6,518 nt of DNA from Gardnerella vaginalis (GCA_946997215.1 CAMPUL010000036.1:1-6518); one strand, 5' to 3'; shown: positions 1-6,364, counted from the first letter of the stretch. Notes: generated by a model not told the origin, from the letters alone. A program made the numbers and translations.

Positions 1-1245
1 GCCATTACAACTGCTGAACATGCTGCTCATGTTCTTAACACTGCCAACATCCCAACCACTCAAAGATTCAAGACCAGTAAGACTGCCGCAATTGTTAAAC
101 ATGTCATGCATATCCGTAACACTGCCAACATTCCACTTTTCCAAAGGATCAAGTTTAGTAAGAAAACTGCAATCATAGAACATTCTAGACGTGCTAGTTA
201 ATGCGCTTGTACTGCTCTTACCGCTTGTATTCCAATTAGATAATCCACTGATACTATTGAGGCTAGAGCATTCTGCAAACATGTCATCCATTTTTTTAAC
301 GTTACTAACATTCCACTCTCCTAAGCCTTCAGTACTTTCAATGCTGCCGCACAGCGCAAACATTGCCCTCATGTCTTTAACCTTGCTCACATCCCAACCA
401 CTCAAAAATTCAAGCGAACTCATACTATTGCAGTATTCGAACATACCGATCATTGCCACAACGTTTTTAGTCTTCCAATTTTTCAAACCAGTAAAATCTG
501 TTATGCTAGTGCAACCCTCAAACATTCTGTTCATGTTCATAACATTGCCAACCTTCTCTGCCCAACCACTCAAAGGTTCTAACGAACCAATAATCATCTC
601 ACCTGCATACCCGTCTACTGGATTCAAAGCATCATGTTGATTTTTGTTCTTAATAACAGACGCGAACATTCCAGACATATTTCTAACATTACCAACATTC
701 CAGCCACTCAAAGCCGCAAGCGATTTCAAGCTCGTGCACCCCTCGAACATGTTGCTCATGTCCTTAACATTGCCAACCTTCTTTGCCCAACTAGTCAATG
801 CACTTATATCAAACCCATTCTTATCATCATCATACTGAACCTCAGACACAAAATCAGGATCAGAAGCGCATTCCCCGAACATTCCACTCATGTTCGTAAC
901 ACTGCCAACATTCCAGCCATTCAAATCATCAAGACTAGTTAATTTCGTGCACCCCTTGAACATGTTGCTCATGTCCGTAACATTGCTAACATCCCAATTT
1001 TTCAAAATATCAGGAGAAAGCAAGCCAGTGCACCCCTTGAACATGTTGCTCATATTCTTAACATTGCTAACATCCCAATTATTATCCGAATTAAGATTGT
1101 CTAAAAATGTGCACCCCTCGAACATGCTTTGCATATTCTTAACATTGCTCACATTCCAACCTGCAAAATTATCGAACACACTATACTGAACTGAGGAATC
1201 CTTAAACAGATAAGACATATCTGTAACATGACTTACATCAAAGTT
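1..1245 (-). repeat. Array of about 81-bp repeats encoding 14 DUF285-type LRR units
   Basis: The repeats lie inside the surface-protein gene. Each unit encodes x-W-[DN]-V-[SG]-x-V-x-x-M-x-x-M-F-x-x-C followed by about 10 variable residues, with a usual period of 81 bases. Two neighbouring units share a 26-base identical block (947-972 and 1028-1053, exactly 81 apart). Most others are diverged at the DNA level. Three units are stretched: an Asp-rich insert near 800-860, an insert with Asn, Asp and Gly near 580-660, and a Ser/Thr-rich insert near 185-225. The conserved Cys after Met-Phe is kept in most units but is lost in the unit with the Asn/Gly insert. Confidence 0.85.
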
Positions 1246-2061
1246 TTCACCATTTTCAAAAAAAGAAACACTTTTACCTGAAAAAAGACCTTCCTTACTC
1301 TTTGACAAACTCCCGTACCCATACACTGTGCCACCTTCAAATGAGATCGTGGCACCATCATGGAGCTTCTTAATTTTTTCACGAATAGCACTAAATGCTT
1401 GACTCCGTTCGGCACTGATAGCACAGTCCCCTTCCCCTGATGGAGACTTAATCGTGACTTGAGTATCATTAATCACAGCTACGCAAGCAGGAAGCCTTCT
1501 AACTTCATCTAGGCTTAAAACCGCGCTACGATCTTTGCCTACAACTTTTTTAAGTTTATTAGCATCTTCCTTTTTAGCTTTAGCCTTTTTCTTAGCCTTA
1601 GCCTTTTCCCTAGCCTCAGCTTCAACCTTGTTCTTAGCCTTGTTCTTATCTACATTCTTGCTATTTTCTTTATTTAATTTATTCTCATGCGCAATCGCAG
1701 GAGCATTAGTTTTCTTATTTTCACCACCGACATCATTGCCTGATTTTGCATCATTCCCAGCACCTTCGCCAGCATTGCCGTTATCCGCAAACACACCCAC
1801 ATTAGAATCGTTATCAACTTTCCCGCTAAATTCCCTGTTGCCTTCCCCTTCTGCACCAGCCTTTTTGCCAGCACCATTGCCAGCCTTATCTTTACTCTTA
1901 TTATTCTCAGTAACAGCAGCTAAAGCAGCAGCAAACAATGGATTCTTCATTGCGTTGGCAGACGCCAGCCCTGGCAGCACAGTTATACTTAAAATCATAG
2001 AAACAACGCATAATGCAACACTCGACACTACTAACACGCGATGCTTCATATTTTTCTTCAT
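1..2061 (-). CDS. BspA-like leucine-rich-repeat surface protein (DUF285 type), 3' end beyond the window
   Basis: The frame is open for 687 codons from the ATG at 2061 to the left edge; I checked every triplet and found no stop. Residues 1-35 form a signal peptide: MKKNMKHR, a hydrophobic core, then a likely cut after LASA. Residues of about 36-176 are a low-complexity linker rich in Lys, Ala, Asn, Gly and Glu, ending in a Lys/Ala-rich stretch. Residues of about 177-270 form a compact region of the type that precedes such repeats (DGATISFEGG). From about residue 274 there are at least 14 repeats of the form GWDVSNVTDMSNMFKGCTSL, usually 27 residues long. Family members are exported or cell-surface proteins that often bind host factors or other bacteria; the ligand cannot be told here. 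An SD-like GAGGGTGAGG precedes the ATG, and an in-frame ATG four codons on is an alternative start. The C-terminus and any sorting signal lie outside the window. Export and family are confident; function is inferred only from the family. Confidence 0.93.
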   Translation of the reverse strand, partial: MKKNMKHRVLVVSSVALCVVSMILSITVLPGLASANAMKNPLFAAALAAVTENNKSKDKAGNGAGKKAGAEGEGNREFSGKVDNDSNVGVFADNGNAGEGAGNDAKSGNDVGGENKKTNAPAIAHENKLNKENSKNVDKNKAKNKVEAEAREKAKAKKKAKAKKEDANKLKKVVGKDRSAVLSLDEVRRLPACVAVINDTQVTIKSPSGEGDCAISAERSQAFSAIREKIKKLHDGATISFEGGTVYGYGSLSKSKEGLFSGKSVSFFENGENFDVSHVTDMSYLFKDSSVQYSVFDNFAGWNVSNVKNMQSMFEGCTFLDNLNSDNNWDVSNVKNMSNMFKGCTGLLSPDILKNWDVSNVTDMSNMFKGCTKLTSLDDLNGWNVGSVTNMSGMFGECASDPDFVSEVQYDDDKNGFDISALTSWAKKVGNVKDMSNMFEGCTSLKSLAALSGWNVGNVRNMSGMFASVIKNKNQHDALNPVDGYAGEMIIGSLEPLSGWAEKVGNVMNMNRMFEGCTSITDFTGLKNWKTKNVVAMIGMFEYCNSMSSLEFLSGWDVSKVKDMRAMFALCGSIESTEGLGEWNVSNVKKMDDMFAECSSLNSISGLSNWNTSGKSSTSALTSTSRMFYDCSFLTKLDPLEKWNVGSVTDMHDMFNNCGSLTGLESLSGWDVGSVKNMSSMFSSCNG

Positions 2062-2182
2062 ATTCCTCACCCTCGTGATACGTAACAGACGCTAACTCAC
2101 GTAAGACAGCACATATCTCTTATTTTGCACACTGCCGCAGTTCTACCGTGAACACACTATTTACGCTTGCTATACCTTTTAT

Positions 2183-2211
2183 AGTATACGCCTATAATGC
2201 TAATCAGTAAA
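2183..2211 (-). promoter_or_regulatory. Probable sigma70-type promoter of the LRR surface protein gene
   Basis: Read on the minus strand, TTTACT (2206-2211) and TATACT (2183-2188) are separated by exactly 17 bases. The -10 box matches the consensus at 5 of 6 positions. Transcription would start near 2176 and leave a leader of about 115 bases before the ATG at 2061. A small inverted repeat (TATAC at 2171-2175, GTATA at 2184-2188) overlaps the -10 box and could be an operator half-site pair, though it may be chance in AT-rich DNA. Confidence 0.6.
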
Positions 2212-2302
2212 TATGTATAAGCACACTAGTGCAAATGCCTGCCATGCGGCGCAAATGCGATTTTTTGCGTTTTTCTTGCTTTTCCTTCTTATTAGCCTTC
2301 AT
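2204..2302 (-). CDS. Possible 32-residue basic small ORF
   Basis: An ATG at 2302 opens 32 codons ending in TGA at 2204-2206. A GGAG motif lies five bases upstream, inside the last codons of the preceding small ORF, which is a better ribosome site than that ORF itself has. The first 20 residues are strongly basic (MKANKKEKQEKRKKSHLRR) and the rest is mildly hydrophobic (MAGICTSVLIHIY). I recognise no family. The coding stretch ends on the -35 box of the LRR gene promoter, so it may be a leader or coupled peptide, or simply a chance frame. Its short length and lack of any homologue I know keep confidence low. Confidence 0.2.
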   Translation of the reverse strand: MKANKKEKQEKRKKSHLRRMAGICTSVLIHIY

Positions 2303-2304
2303 TC

Positions 2305-2580
2305 CTACTCCAATGTGCGAATTGCAGATTTTTCCGCTTTTTGTTGCTGATTTTGCCGATTAAAGCAACATTTTCGGGCGCGACGACCTGCATGAGCGCT
2401 TAAAGCAGAAGTTGGAGCAATCACAAAAGTAGCAAGCAACGTTGCAGATGCTACAAATAACGAAAGTAACGCTCGACTCGTGCACGAGCCACACGCTTTT
2501 TGAGACGCGTTTTTGGATGTATTTTGAAATGCTTTTTGAGATACACTTTGTGATGCGCTACTGGATGATTTTACGAACAT
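2305..2580 (-). CDS. Hypothetical small protein with signal-peptide-like segment
   Basis: This frame encodes 91 residues from the ATG at 2580, or 99 from a TTG at 2604. The reading frame stays open back to 2682 but has no other usual start. From the ATG, the first 40 residues are Ser/Lys/Gln/Asn-rich with near-repeated SQKA units. A hydrophobic stretch follows (ALLSLFVASATLLATFVIA) and ends in SALSAHA, which looks like a signal peptidase site. Cleavage there would release a 27-residue cationic tail beginning GRRARKCCFN. No convincing Shine-Dalgarno precedes either start, so the start is uncertain and the frame may not be translated. I recognise no family. It lies upstream of the LRR gene in the same direction. 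It could be a secreted peptide, a small membrane protein with a long cytoplasmic tail, or a decayed gene. Confidence 0.35.
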   Translation of the reverse strand: MFVKSSSSASQSVSQKAFQNTSKNASQKACGSCTSRALLSLFVASATLLATFVIAPTSALSAHAGRRARKCCFNRQNQQQKAEKSAIRTLE

Positions 2581-2622
2581 GTTTTTGAATACATTTGAAC
2601 GCAAAGCGGCGCAAGAAGACTT

Positions 2623-2651
2623 TTTAGACTCTCTTGCAACGCTAGAGTCAA
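2623..2651 (-). promoter_or_regulatory. Possible promoter of the small secreted-type ORF
   Basis: On the minus strand TTGACT (2646-2651) matches the -35 consensus at 5 of 6 positions. It is followed after 17 bases by TCTAAA (2623-2628), a weaker -10 box. The predicted start near 2616 would give a leader of about 36 bases to the ATG at 2580. The motif lies inside the untranslated upstream part of the open frame, which would explain why no start is found further up. Confidence 0.3.
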
Positions 2652-2704
2652 TGCGGCGTACAACAAAATCTTTAATCGCGCGCTAAACTTTTAATAAAAC
2701 CTTT

Positions 2705-2734
2705 TGAATATTCCTTAATATTCCTTAATATTCC
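2705..2734. repeat. Three 10-bp tandem units TTAATATTCC
   Basis: Units lie at 2705-2714 (TGAATATTCC, slightly diverged), 2715-2724 and 2725-2734 (both TTAATATTCC). The period is close to one DNA helical turn, so each AATATT core falls on the same helix face. This is either an A/T-rich bending or binding element or a slippage product. Confidence 0.8.
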
Positions 2735-2802
2735 TTTAACTTCTCTATATATACGCTCCCTGACTTGCACAATAAATAAAGGCTAAAGGTAATTGTCTTT
2801 AC

Positions 2803-2838
2803 TGCAAGCACAGCAATGTAATGCAAGCACAGCAATGT
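2803..2838. repeat. 17-bp direct repeat with 19-bp period
   Basis: TGCAAGCACAGCAATGT occurs at 2803-2819 and again at 2822-2838, identical and separated by two bases. The copies lie just before two short palindromes and are not within any supported gene. Confidence 0.9.
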
Positions 2839-2840
2839 GA

Positions 2841-2880
2841 ACTGTTAAACAGTACAATCAAAAACCTCATGTACTGTACA
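2841..2880. other. Pair of short palindromes, possible operator sites
   Basis: ACTGTTAAACAGT (2841-2853) and TGTACTGTACA (2870-2880) are both perfect inverted repeats around a single central base, 28 bases apart centre to centre. Both contain ACTGT on one strand. They could be protein-binding sites, but no regulator gene or clear promoter is next to them. Confidence 0.35.
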
Positions 2881-3232
2881 GCTGTAAGCATACCCCCTCT
2901 CCCATGGCAGAATTCAAGTCAAATACACGAATTTAATGATATTTCTAAAAATTCCTATATTTTATGAAAATAATGGTTAGATACGTTAAAAATATTTAGA
3001 ACATTACGCATTTTTAGAAAATTTTACTATAGACAGTTTTGTTTACGTACACTTCGGGCGTGTCATAAACACTAAATACAGTTAATTAGAATAAGTACAA
3101 CCCCAATATATACTGATTCTCATTACACTCAGCCATACGCACGCCTACTTTAACGCTAAAACAGTGCGCTAGTATAACCAATTACTGTGTCTTAAAGTTA
3201 GGGTTATAGGGGTTATAGGCAAAACATTTGCA

Positions 3233-3259
3233 TAAAAAAAAACGCGGTAAAAACCGCGT
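3233..3259 (-). terminator. Intrinsic terminator of the tRNA-Arg gene
   Basis: On the minus strand ACGCGGT, a TTTT loop and ACCGCGT form a perfect 7-bp GC-rich stem (3242-3259). An uninterrupted run of T follows (forward A at 3234-3242). It begins seven bases after the tRNA 3' end, so the tRNA is probably the last gene of its transcript. Confidence 0.92.
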
Positions 3260-3265
3260 GTATCG

Positions 3266-3339
3266 TGCGCCAGACAGGATTCGAACCTGCAACCTTCTGA
3301 TCCGTAGTCAGATGCTCTAATCCGTTGGGCTACTGGCGC
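3266..3339 (-). tRNA. tRNA-Arg (anticodon ACG)
   Basis: The minus strand folds into a 74-base cloverleaf. The acceptor arms are GCGCCAG and CTGGCGC with discriminator A. The anticodon arm is TCTGA / TCAGA around the loop CTACGGA, giving anticodon ACG. The T arm is GCAGG / CCTGT, with one G-T pair, around TTCGAAT. The wobble A would be converted to inosine so that CGU, CGC and CGA are read. The 3' CCA is not encoded and must be added by the CCA-adding enzyme. The D stem as read (GCCC / GAGC) has a C12-A23 mismatch. A terminator follows directly. Confidence 0.96.
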
Positions 3340-3393
3340 ATGTTCTCCAAAAACTCGGAACTTTAACTTTCTGTTGTTTTTGGCAACTTGACT

Positions 3394-3422
3394 AATATAC
3401 AACCATCTTTGTAAAAACACAA
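3394..3422 (-). promoter_or_regulatory. Possible promoter of tRNA-Arg
   Basis: On the minus strand TTGTGT (3417-3422) and TATATT (3394-3399) are 17 bases apart. The -10 box is good and the -35 box weak. The -35 box overlaps the 3' stem and T-rich tail of the clpP terminator. The leader to the mature tRNA 5' end would be about 50 bases. The tRNA may instead be fed by readthrough from clpP2. Confidence 0.35.
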
Positions 3423-3446
3423 ACCCTGGCGTGTCGCCAGGGTTTG
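3413..3446 (-). terminator. Intrinsic terminator of the ClC-clpP1-clpP2 cluster
   Basis: A perfect 12-bp stem (CAAACCCTGGCG with CGCCAGGGTTTG, 3-base loop, 3420-3446) is followed on the minus strand by a T-rich tail (forward AAAAA at 3413-3417). It starts about 35 bases after the clpP2 stop. The stem is symmetric and could also stop forward-strand transcripts, but there is no forward gene here. Confidence 0.88.
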
Positions 3447-3480
3447 CGCCTAAAACATAAGAGTCTAAAAAGTAAAATCC

Positions 3481-4149
3481 TTAAGCTCTATGCTCCAAAA
3501 CCTCATCTACCATTCCGTATTCTTTAGCTTGAGGAGCCGTGAGAATTGTATCTACCTCAATATCTTTACGAATACGCTCAACACTTTGGCCAGTATGCTT
3601 TGCAAGAGTAGCCTCTAACCATTCGCGCAAACGCAACATTTCTTTAGCTTGAAGCTCTATCTCTGTGGCTTTGCCAAAATCTTGACCCATAGCAGGCTGA
3701 TGAATAAGCACGCGAGCATTTGGCAAAATCATACGCTTACCAGCAGCACCAGCAGCAAGCAAAATCGCAGCAGCCGAAGCAGCTTGACCCAAGCACACCG
3801 TTTGCACATCTGGCTTAATGTATTGCATGGTATCGTAAATAGCCGTCATAGCCGTCATAGAGCCACCAGGAGAGTTAATGTACATCATTATATCTCTGTT
3901 TGGATCCATGCTTTCTAGAACCAAAAGCTGTGCCATAATGTCGTCTGCAGAAGTGTCGTCAACCTGAACACCCATAAAAATAATGCGATCCTCAAAAAGC
4001 TTTGTGTATGGATCTTGAGTTTTCAAGCCGTATGGCGTTTGCTCGCCAAATTGTGGCAAAACGTAACGATTTGTAAACACACCACTGGTCTGACCAAATC
4101 CACCCAAACGCTGGGCGCGTGCAACAAACTTTGCTTCTTCACTTGCCAT
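3481..4149 (-). CDS. clpP2: ATP-dependent Clp protease proteolytic subunit ClpP2
   Basis: This 222-residue cytoplasmic serine protease subunit stacks in heptameric rings and degrades proteins fed in by Clp ATPases such as ClpC or ClpX. The catalytic residues are visible: Ser125 in GQAASAAA, His150 in LIHQPAM and Asp200 in EVDTILTA. The YINSPGGS strand is at about residues 90-97. GVQVDDTSADDIMAQLLVLES and the QAASAAA serine motif mark it as the actinobacterial ClpP2 type, which works with ClpP1 in a mixed double ring. The N-terminus has about 25 residues before RYVLPQF that may be a propeptide, as in other actinobacterial ClpP2. I chose the ATG at 4149 because a GGGGAGGAG site lies eight bases upstream; a GTG at 4158 would sit directly against that site. 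The preceding clpP1 stop lies within that spacer, which points to translational coupling. An intrinsic terminator follows. Confidence 0.97.
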   Translation of the reverse strand: MASEEAKFVARAQRLGGFGQTSGVFTNRYVLPQFGEQTPYGLKTQDPYTKLFEDRIIFMGVQVDDTSADDIMAQLLVLESMDPNRDIMMYINSPGGSMTAMTAIYDTMQYIKPDVQTVCLGQAASAAAILLAAGAAGKRMILPNARVLIHQPAMGQDFGKATEIELQAKEMLRLREWLEATLAKHTGQSVERIRKDIEVDTILTAPQAKEYGMVDEVLEHRA

Positions 4150-4154
4150 TAAAA

Positions 4155-4766
4155 TCACTCCTCCCCACGCATAGAAGCTGGAGTGGTAACAATCTTATCT
4201 ACAAAGCCATACTCCAAAGCCTGCTGAGCGGTAAACCAATGATCATACTCATTGTCTCTGTAAATCTCTTCAACGGTATGACCAGTCTGCTGTGCAGTAA
4301 GCTCAGCAAGAGTTTTCTTCATATCCATAATAAGCTCAGCATTAATACGCACATCTGTAGCAGTGCCACCAACACCGCCAGAAGGCTGATGCATTAGCAC
4401 GCGAGCGTGAGACGTAATAAAACGCTTACCAGGCGTACCAGAACTTAGCAAGAACTGACCCATAGAAGCAGCCATGCCAACAGCAATCGTAGCAACATCT
4501 GGCTCAATAAGTTGCATAGTGTCGTAAATTGCCATTCCAGCGGTAATAGAACCACCTGGCGAATTAATATAAAGCCAAATATCTTTCTTAGGATCTTGCG
4601 CGGCTAGCATAAGCATCTGAGCGCAAATAATATTGGCATTTTCATCCTTGACTTCTGAGCCAAGCCAAATTATACGATCTTTTAAGAGTTGATTAAAAAT
4701 CGAATCCGTTGGATTTTGTGGCTCCCCTTCTTGCATAACGGGAGAAGCCGTAAACAGATTAGTCAC
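4155..4766 (-). CDS. clpP1: ATP-dependent Clp protease proteolytic subunit ClpP1
   Basis: This 203-residue subunit is the partner of ClpP2 in the Clp peptidase barrel. The triad is intact: Ser101 in GMAASMGQF, His126 in LMHQPSGG and Asp175 in EYDHWFTA. The YINSPGGS strand is at residues 66-73, and [11 protein letters not shown] closes the catalytic domain. [14 protein letters not shown] resembles the ClpP1 branch of actinobacteria, whereas the downstream gene is of the ClpP2 branch. The start is a GTG with AAGGAG five bases upstream; the next in-frame ATG (residue 11) has no such site. The start lies one base after the ClC stop, and the ribosome site overlaps the end of the ClC gene. In actinobacteria clpP operons are commonly activated by ClgR, but I found no convincing ClgR-type box in the spacer upstream of the cluster. 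Confidence 0.97.
   Translation of the reverse strand: MTNLFTASPVMQEGEPQNPTDSIFNQLLKDRIIWLGSEVKDENANIICAQMLMLAAQDPKKDIWLYINSPGGSITAGMAIYDTMQLIEPDVATIAVGMAASMGQFLLSSGTPGKRFITSHARVLMHQPSGGVGGTATDVRINAELIMDMKKTLAELTAQQTGHTVEEIYRDNEYDHWFTAQQALEYGFVDKIVTTPASMRGEE
4158..4166 (-). promoter_or_regulatory. Ribosome-binding site of clpP2
   Basis: GGGGAGGAG on the minus strand lies eight bases before the ATG at 4149. It sits within the last codons of clpP1. It decides the start: the GTG at 4156-4158 overlaps its edge and cannot use it. Confidence 0.85.
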
Positions 4767-4767
4767 C

Positions 4768-6288
4768 TTATCTCCTTACAAACATTTTGAATATATCTAG
4801 ACTATCGTGTGCGTGTGACCGCAAGCCAAAATGCGAAGTAAAATGCTCAACACAATTAGACATGCAATTAGACACGCAATTAGACACAATCACTGCAAAT
4901 AGCATAAGACAAAGTAACGCAAAGGGTGCGTTTACTAATTCCGCAACTAAAAGCCACGCCATAATCGGAGCTTTTCTAGAAGACGCAAGTAAAGAAGCAG
5001 CACCAATAATAGCTACAGAAATCGCAGAAACTTGCGAAATATCAAAAACTTGCAAAAAATTAGATGTTGAAAAAATAGCGTATAAAATCACGCCAAAGCA
5101 AGCGCCAGTTGAAATACTCGGTTGCAACACGCCTCCAGAAGCACCGTAGCGCAAAACAAGCAAAGTAACAGCCATTTTCATTATTGCAAGAAGCAACAAA
5201 ATAATCATAATATGCGAGCTTGCTGCCATATACGGAAAGATAGATACAGAAAACGCAAGTTGGCAAAGCGACCTACCGTTTCCCATAATATGCGGAAACC
5301 AACAAGCTGCAACACCAATAACTAAGCCGACTACAGGCATAAAACACAGCATTTGCATGCCACGCAAAGCATGAGTTCTACACCAAATAATACACAAGCG
5401 AAAAACGTAGCCGACTAAGCCGCACACGGCACCAACAACAACAGCTAAAACGCAAATTTGCCAAGAAATCACGCAAGAAAATTGCGAAATATTGTAGTAT
5501 CTAGAATGATGTAATAACAATTCAACAACAAACGCAGCAACATAATTCATAACAAGAGCAAAAGGCAAGCAATGCAAACGCTCCGAGCGCGCAATATTTT
5601 TAAGTGCATTAACTATTACAGAGCCGTTTTCGCGATTTAGCCACGCATAAAAACCAAAACCTTGAGTTTTACTAAGCAAACCTAAAGAAAGCACGGTACC
5701 GGCTAAAGGCGCGTGATACACTGCAGCCAAGCCAGCACCTGCAGCAGACGCAACAAGTATGCGTTGAGTCTTAGTAGATACATTAAAAATACGGCTGTAG
5801 CGTTGAGCAAGCATTGCAGCCAATTCTCGCGGAGCTACTTCCCTGCCGATTGAAATTCCAGAACCAACAATGCCGATTTGCAACAAAACATGTGCAATAG
5901 TAGAAAAAATTGGCATTTTGCTTCCGCTAATAGCCTGCGGAATAGTAACAATTCGAGGAGGACTCTCCTTCTTTCGCAAAAAATACCAAGCTAGTGCAGC
6001 AATAGTCATAGCAATTGTGCAAGATAGCACGTAGCGATACCAAGGAAGACCTAAAAATACAGTGTTTTTAGCAGATTCAATTGAGCCAAAAGCAAGGTAT
6101 TGCACAGCGTAAAAAATAAGCGTAAGAACTGTTGCGCCTAAGCCAATAAGAACGCCAAGAACAACCGAAGATGCAACAAAACGAGCTACTCGAATTGCAA
6201 AACTAAGTAACTTGCAAGATTTGCAGAATTTGCCAAACTTGTCAAACTTGCAACAAGCTTCATGTTTAGTTTTAGCACTACTATCCAT
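4768..6288 (-). CDS. ClC-family chloride channel / anion transporter
   Basis: This 506-residue polytopic membrane protein has many hydrophobic helices and should move Cl- or a related anion across the membrane. Recognisable ClC signatures are GREVAPREL (the GREGP-type motif, gating Glu at residue 150), [25 protein letters not shown] (the GxFxP-type motif, about 382-391), and [14 protein letters not shown] near the C-terminus. There are no CBS domains. Two usual features are missing: the GSGIP serine motif reads as VTIPQ, and the two Glu after NAPLAG (the proton-path Glu in the E. coli exchanger) are Gly and Leu. The N-terminal tail has a Cys-rich CC-x8-C-x2-C stretch and the C-terminal tail three SNC[VM] units. 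I chose the ATG at 6288; a TTG at 6300 adds four codons, and neither has a strong ribosome site. The stop is one base from clpP1, suggesting co-transcription. Family is confident, ion and mechanism are not. Confidence 0.9.
   Translation of the reverse strand: MDSSAKTKHEACCKFDKFGKFCKSCKLLSFAIRVARFVASSVVLGVLIGLGATVLTLIFYAVQYLAFGSIESAKNTVFLGLPWYRYVLSCTIAMTIAALAWYFLRKKESPPRIVTIPQAISGSKMPIFSTIAHVLLQIGIVGSGISIGREVAPRELAAMLAQRYSRIFNVSTKTQRILVASAAGAGLAAVYHAPLAGTVLSLGLLSKTQGFGFYAWLNRENGSVIVNALKNIARSERLHCLPFALVMNYVAAFVVELLLHHSRYYNISQFSCVISWQICVLAVVVGAVCGLVGYVFRLCIIWCRTHALRGMQMLCFMPVVGLVIGVAACWFPHIMGNGRSLCQLAFSVSIFPYMAASSHIMIILLLLAIMKMAVTLLVLRYGASGGVLQPSISTGACFGVILYAIFSTSNFLQVFDISQVSAISVAIIGAASLLASSRKAPIMAWLLVAELVNAPFALLCLMLFAVIVSNCVSNCMSNCVEHFTSHFGLRSHAHDSLDIFKMFVRR
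4772..4777 (-). promoter_or_regulatory. Ribosome-binding site of clpP1
   Basis: AAGGAG on the minus strand lies five bases before the GTG at 4766, within the last codons of the ClC gene. It supports the GTG over the later ATG. Confidence 0.8.
4853..4888 (-). repeat. Three in-frame 12-bp tandem repeats in the ClC gene
   Basis: Forward-strand units CAATTAGACATG (4853-4864), CAATTAGACACG (4865-4876) and CAATTAGACACA (4877-4888) encode consecutive Ser-Asn-Cys-[Val/Met] units in the cytoplasmic C-terminal tail. Gain or loss of a unit keeps the frame. Confidence 0.9.
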
Positions 6289-6314
6289 AATGTCTCGCAA
6301 TTCTTAAGATTTTT

Positions 6315-6338
6315 CTGTAACCCTGTAACCCTGTAATT
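6315..6338. repeat. Three 8-bp tandem units CTGTAACC
   Basis: CTGTAACC at 6315-6322 and 6323-6330, then CTGTAATT at 6331-6338. The array lies in the untranslated spacer 27 to 50 bases before the ClC ATG. Slippage here would alter leader length, not coding sequence. Confidence 0.8.
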
Positions 6339-6364
6339 ATCGTAATTATTTAATTAGATATAAG

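Larger units (their letters stand above)
2683..3232. other. Gene-poor AT-rich intergenic stretch
   Basis: About 550 bases hold no ORF that I can support on either strand and no structured RNA that I recognise. The stretch has short repeats (listed separately), a perfect 9-bp tandem duplication GGTTATAGG (3202-3210 and 3211-3219), and an 11-bp inverted repeat TTTCTAAAAAT (2942-2952) with ATTTTTAGAAA (3010-3020). No clear terminator or paired promoter boxes define a transcript. Confidence 0.6.

Noticed and set aside
1..1245. Repeats at the left side as a CRISPR array
   Set aside because: The 81-base period keeps a reading frame and encodes LRR units; there are no short identical repeats with unrelated spacers.
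1233..1877. Minus-strand frames at 1233-1469 and 1674-1877
   Set aside because: They are out of frame within the LRR gene, with no family resemblance.
191..2095. Forward-strand open frames rich in Leu, Phe, Thr and Ser (191-640, 634-942, 890-1189, 1535-2095)
   Set aside because: They are antisense shadows of the repeats and linker of the LRR gene, whose minus-strand frame is open throughout and makes sense as a protein.
2249..2270. CGCAAA / TTTGCG hairpin followed by T-run on the forward strand as a terminator
   Set aside because: There is no forward-strand gene upstream, and on the minus strand no U-run follows the stem.
3169..3420. 83-residue minus-strand frame across the tRNA
   Set aside because: It reads through the tRNA-Arg gene and its terminator; the APVAQRIRASDYGSEGC-type peptide is simply the translated tRNA.
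4147..4158. GTG at 4158 as the clpP2 start
   Set aside because: It touches the ribosome-binding site, whereas the ATG at 4149 has correct spacing and gives the expected MA- N-terminus.
3649..5325. Forward-strand frames opposite clpP1, clpP2 and the ClC gene, and the minus frame 5060-5266
   Set aside because: They are shadows of well-supported genes in other frames.
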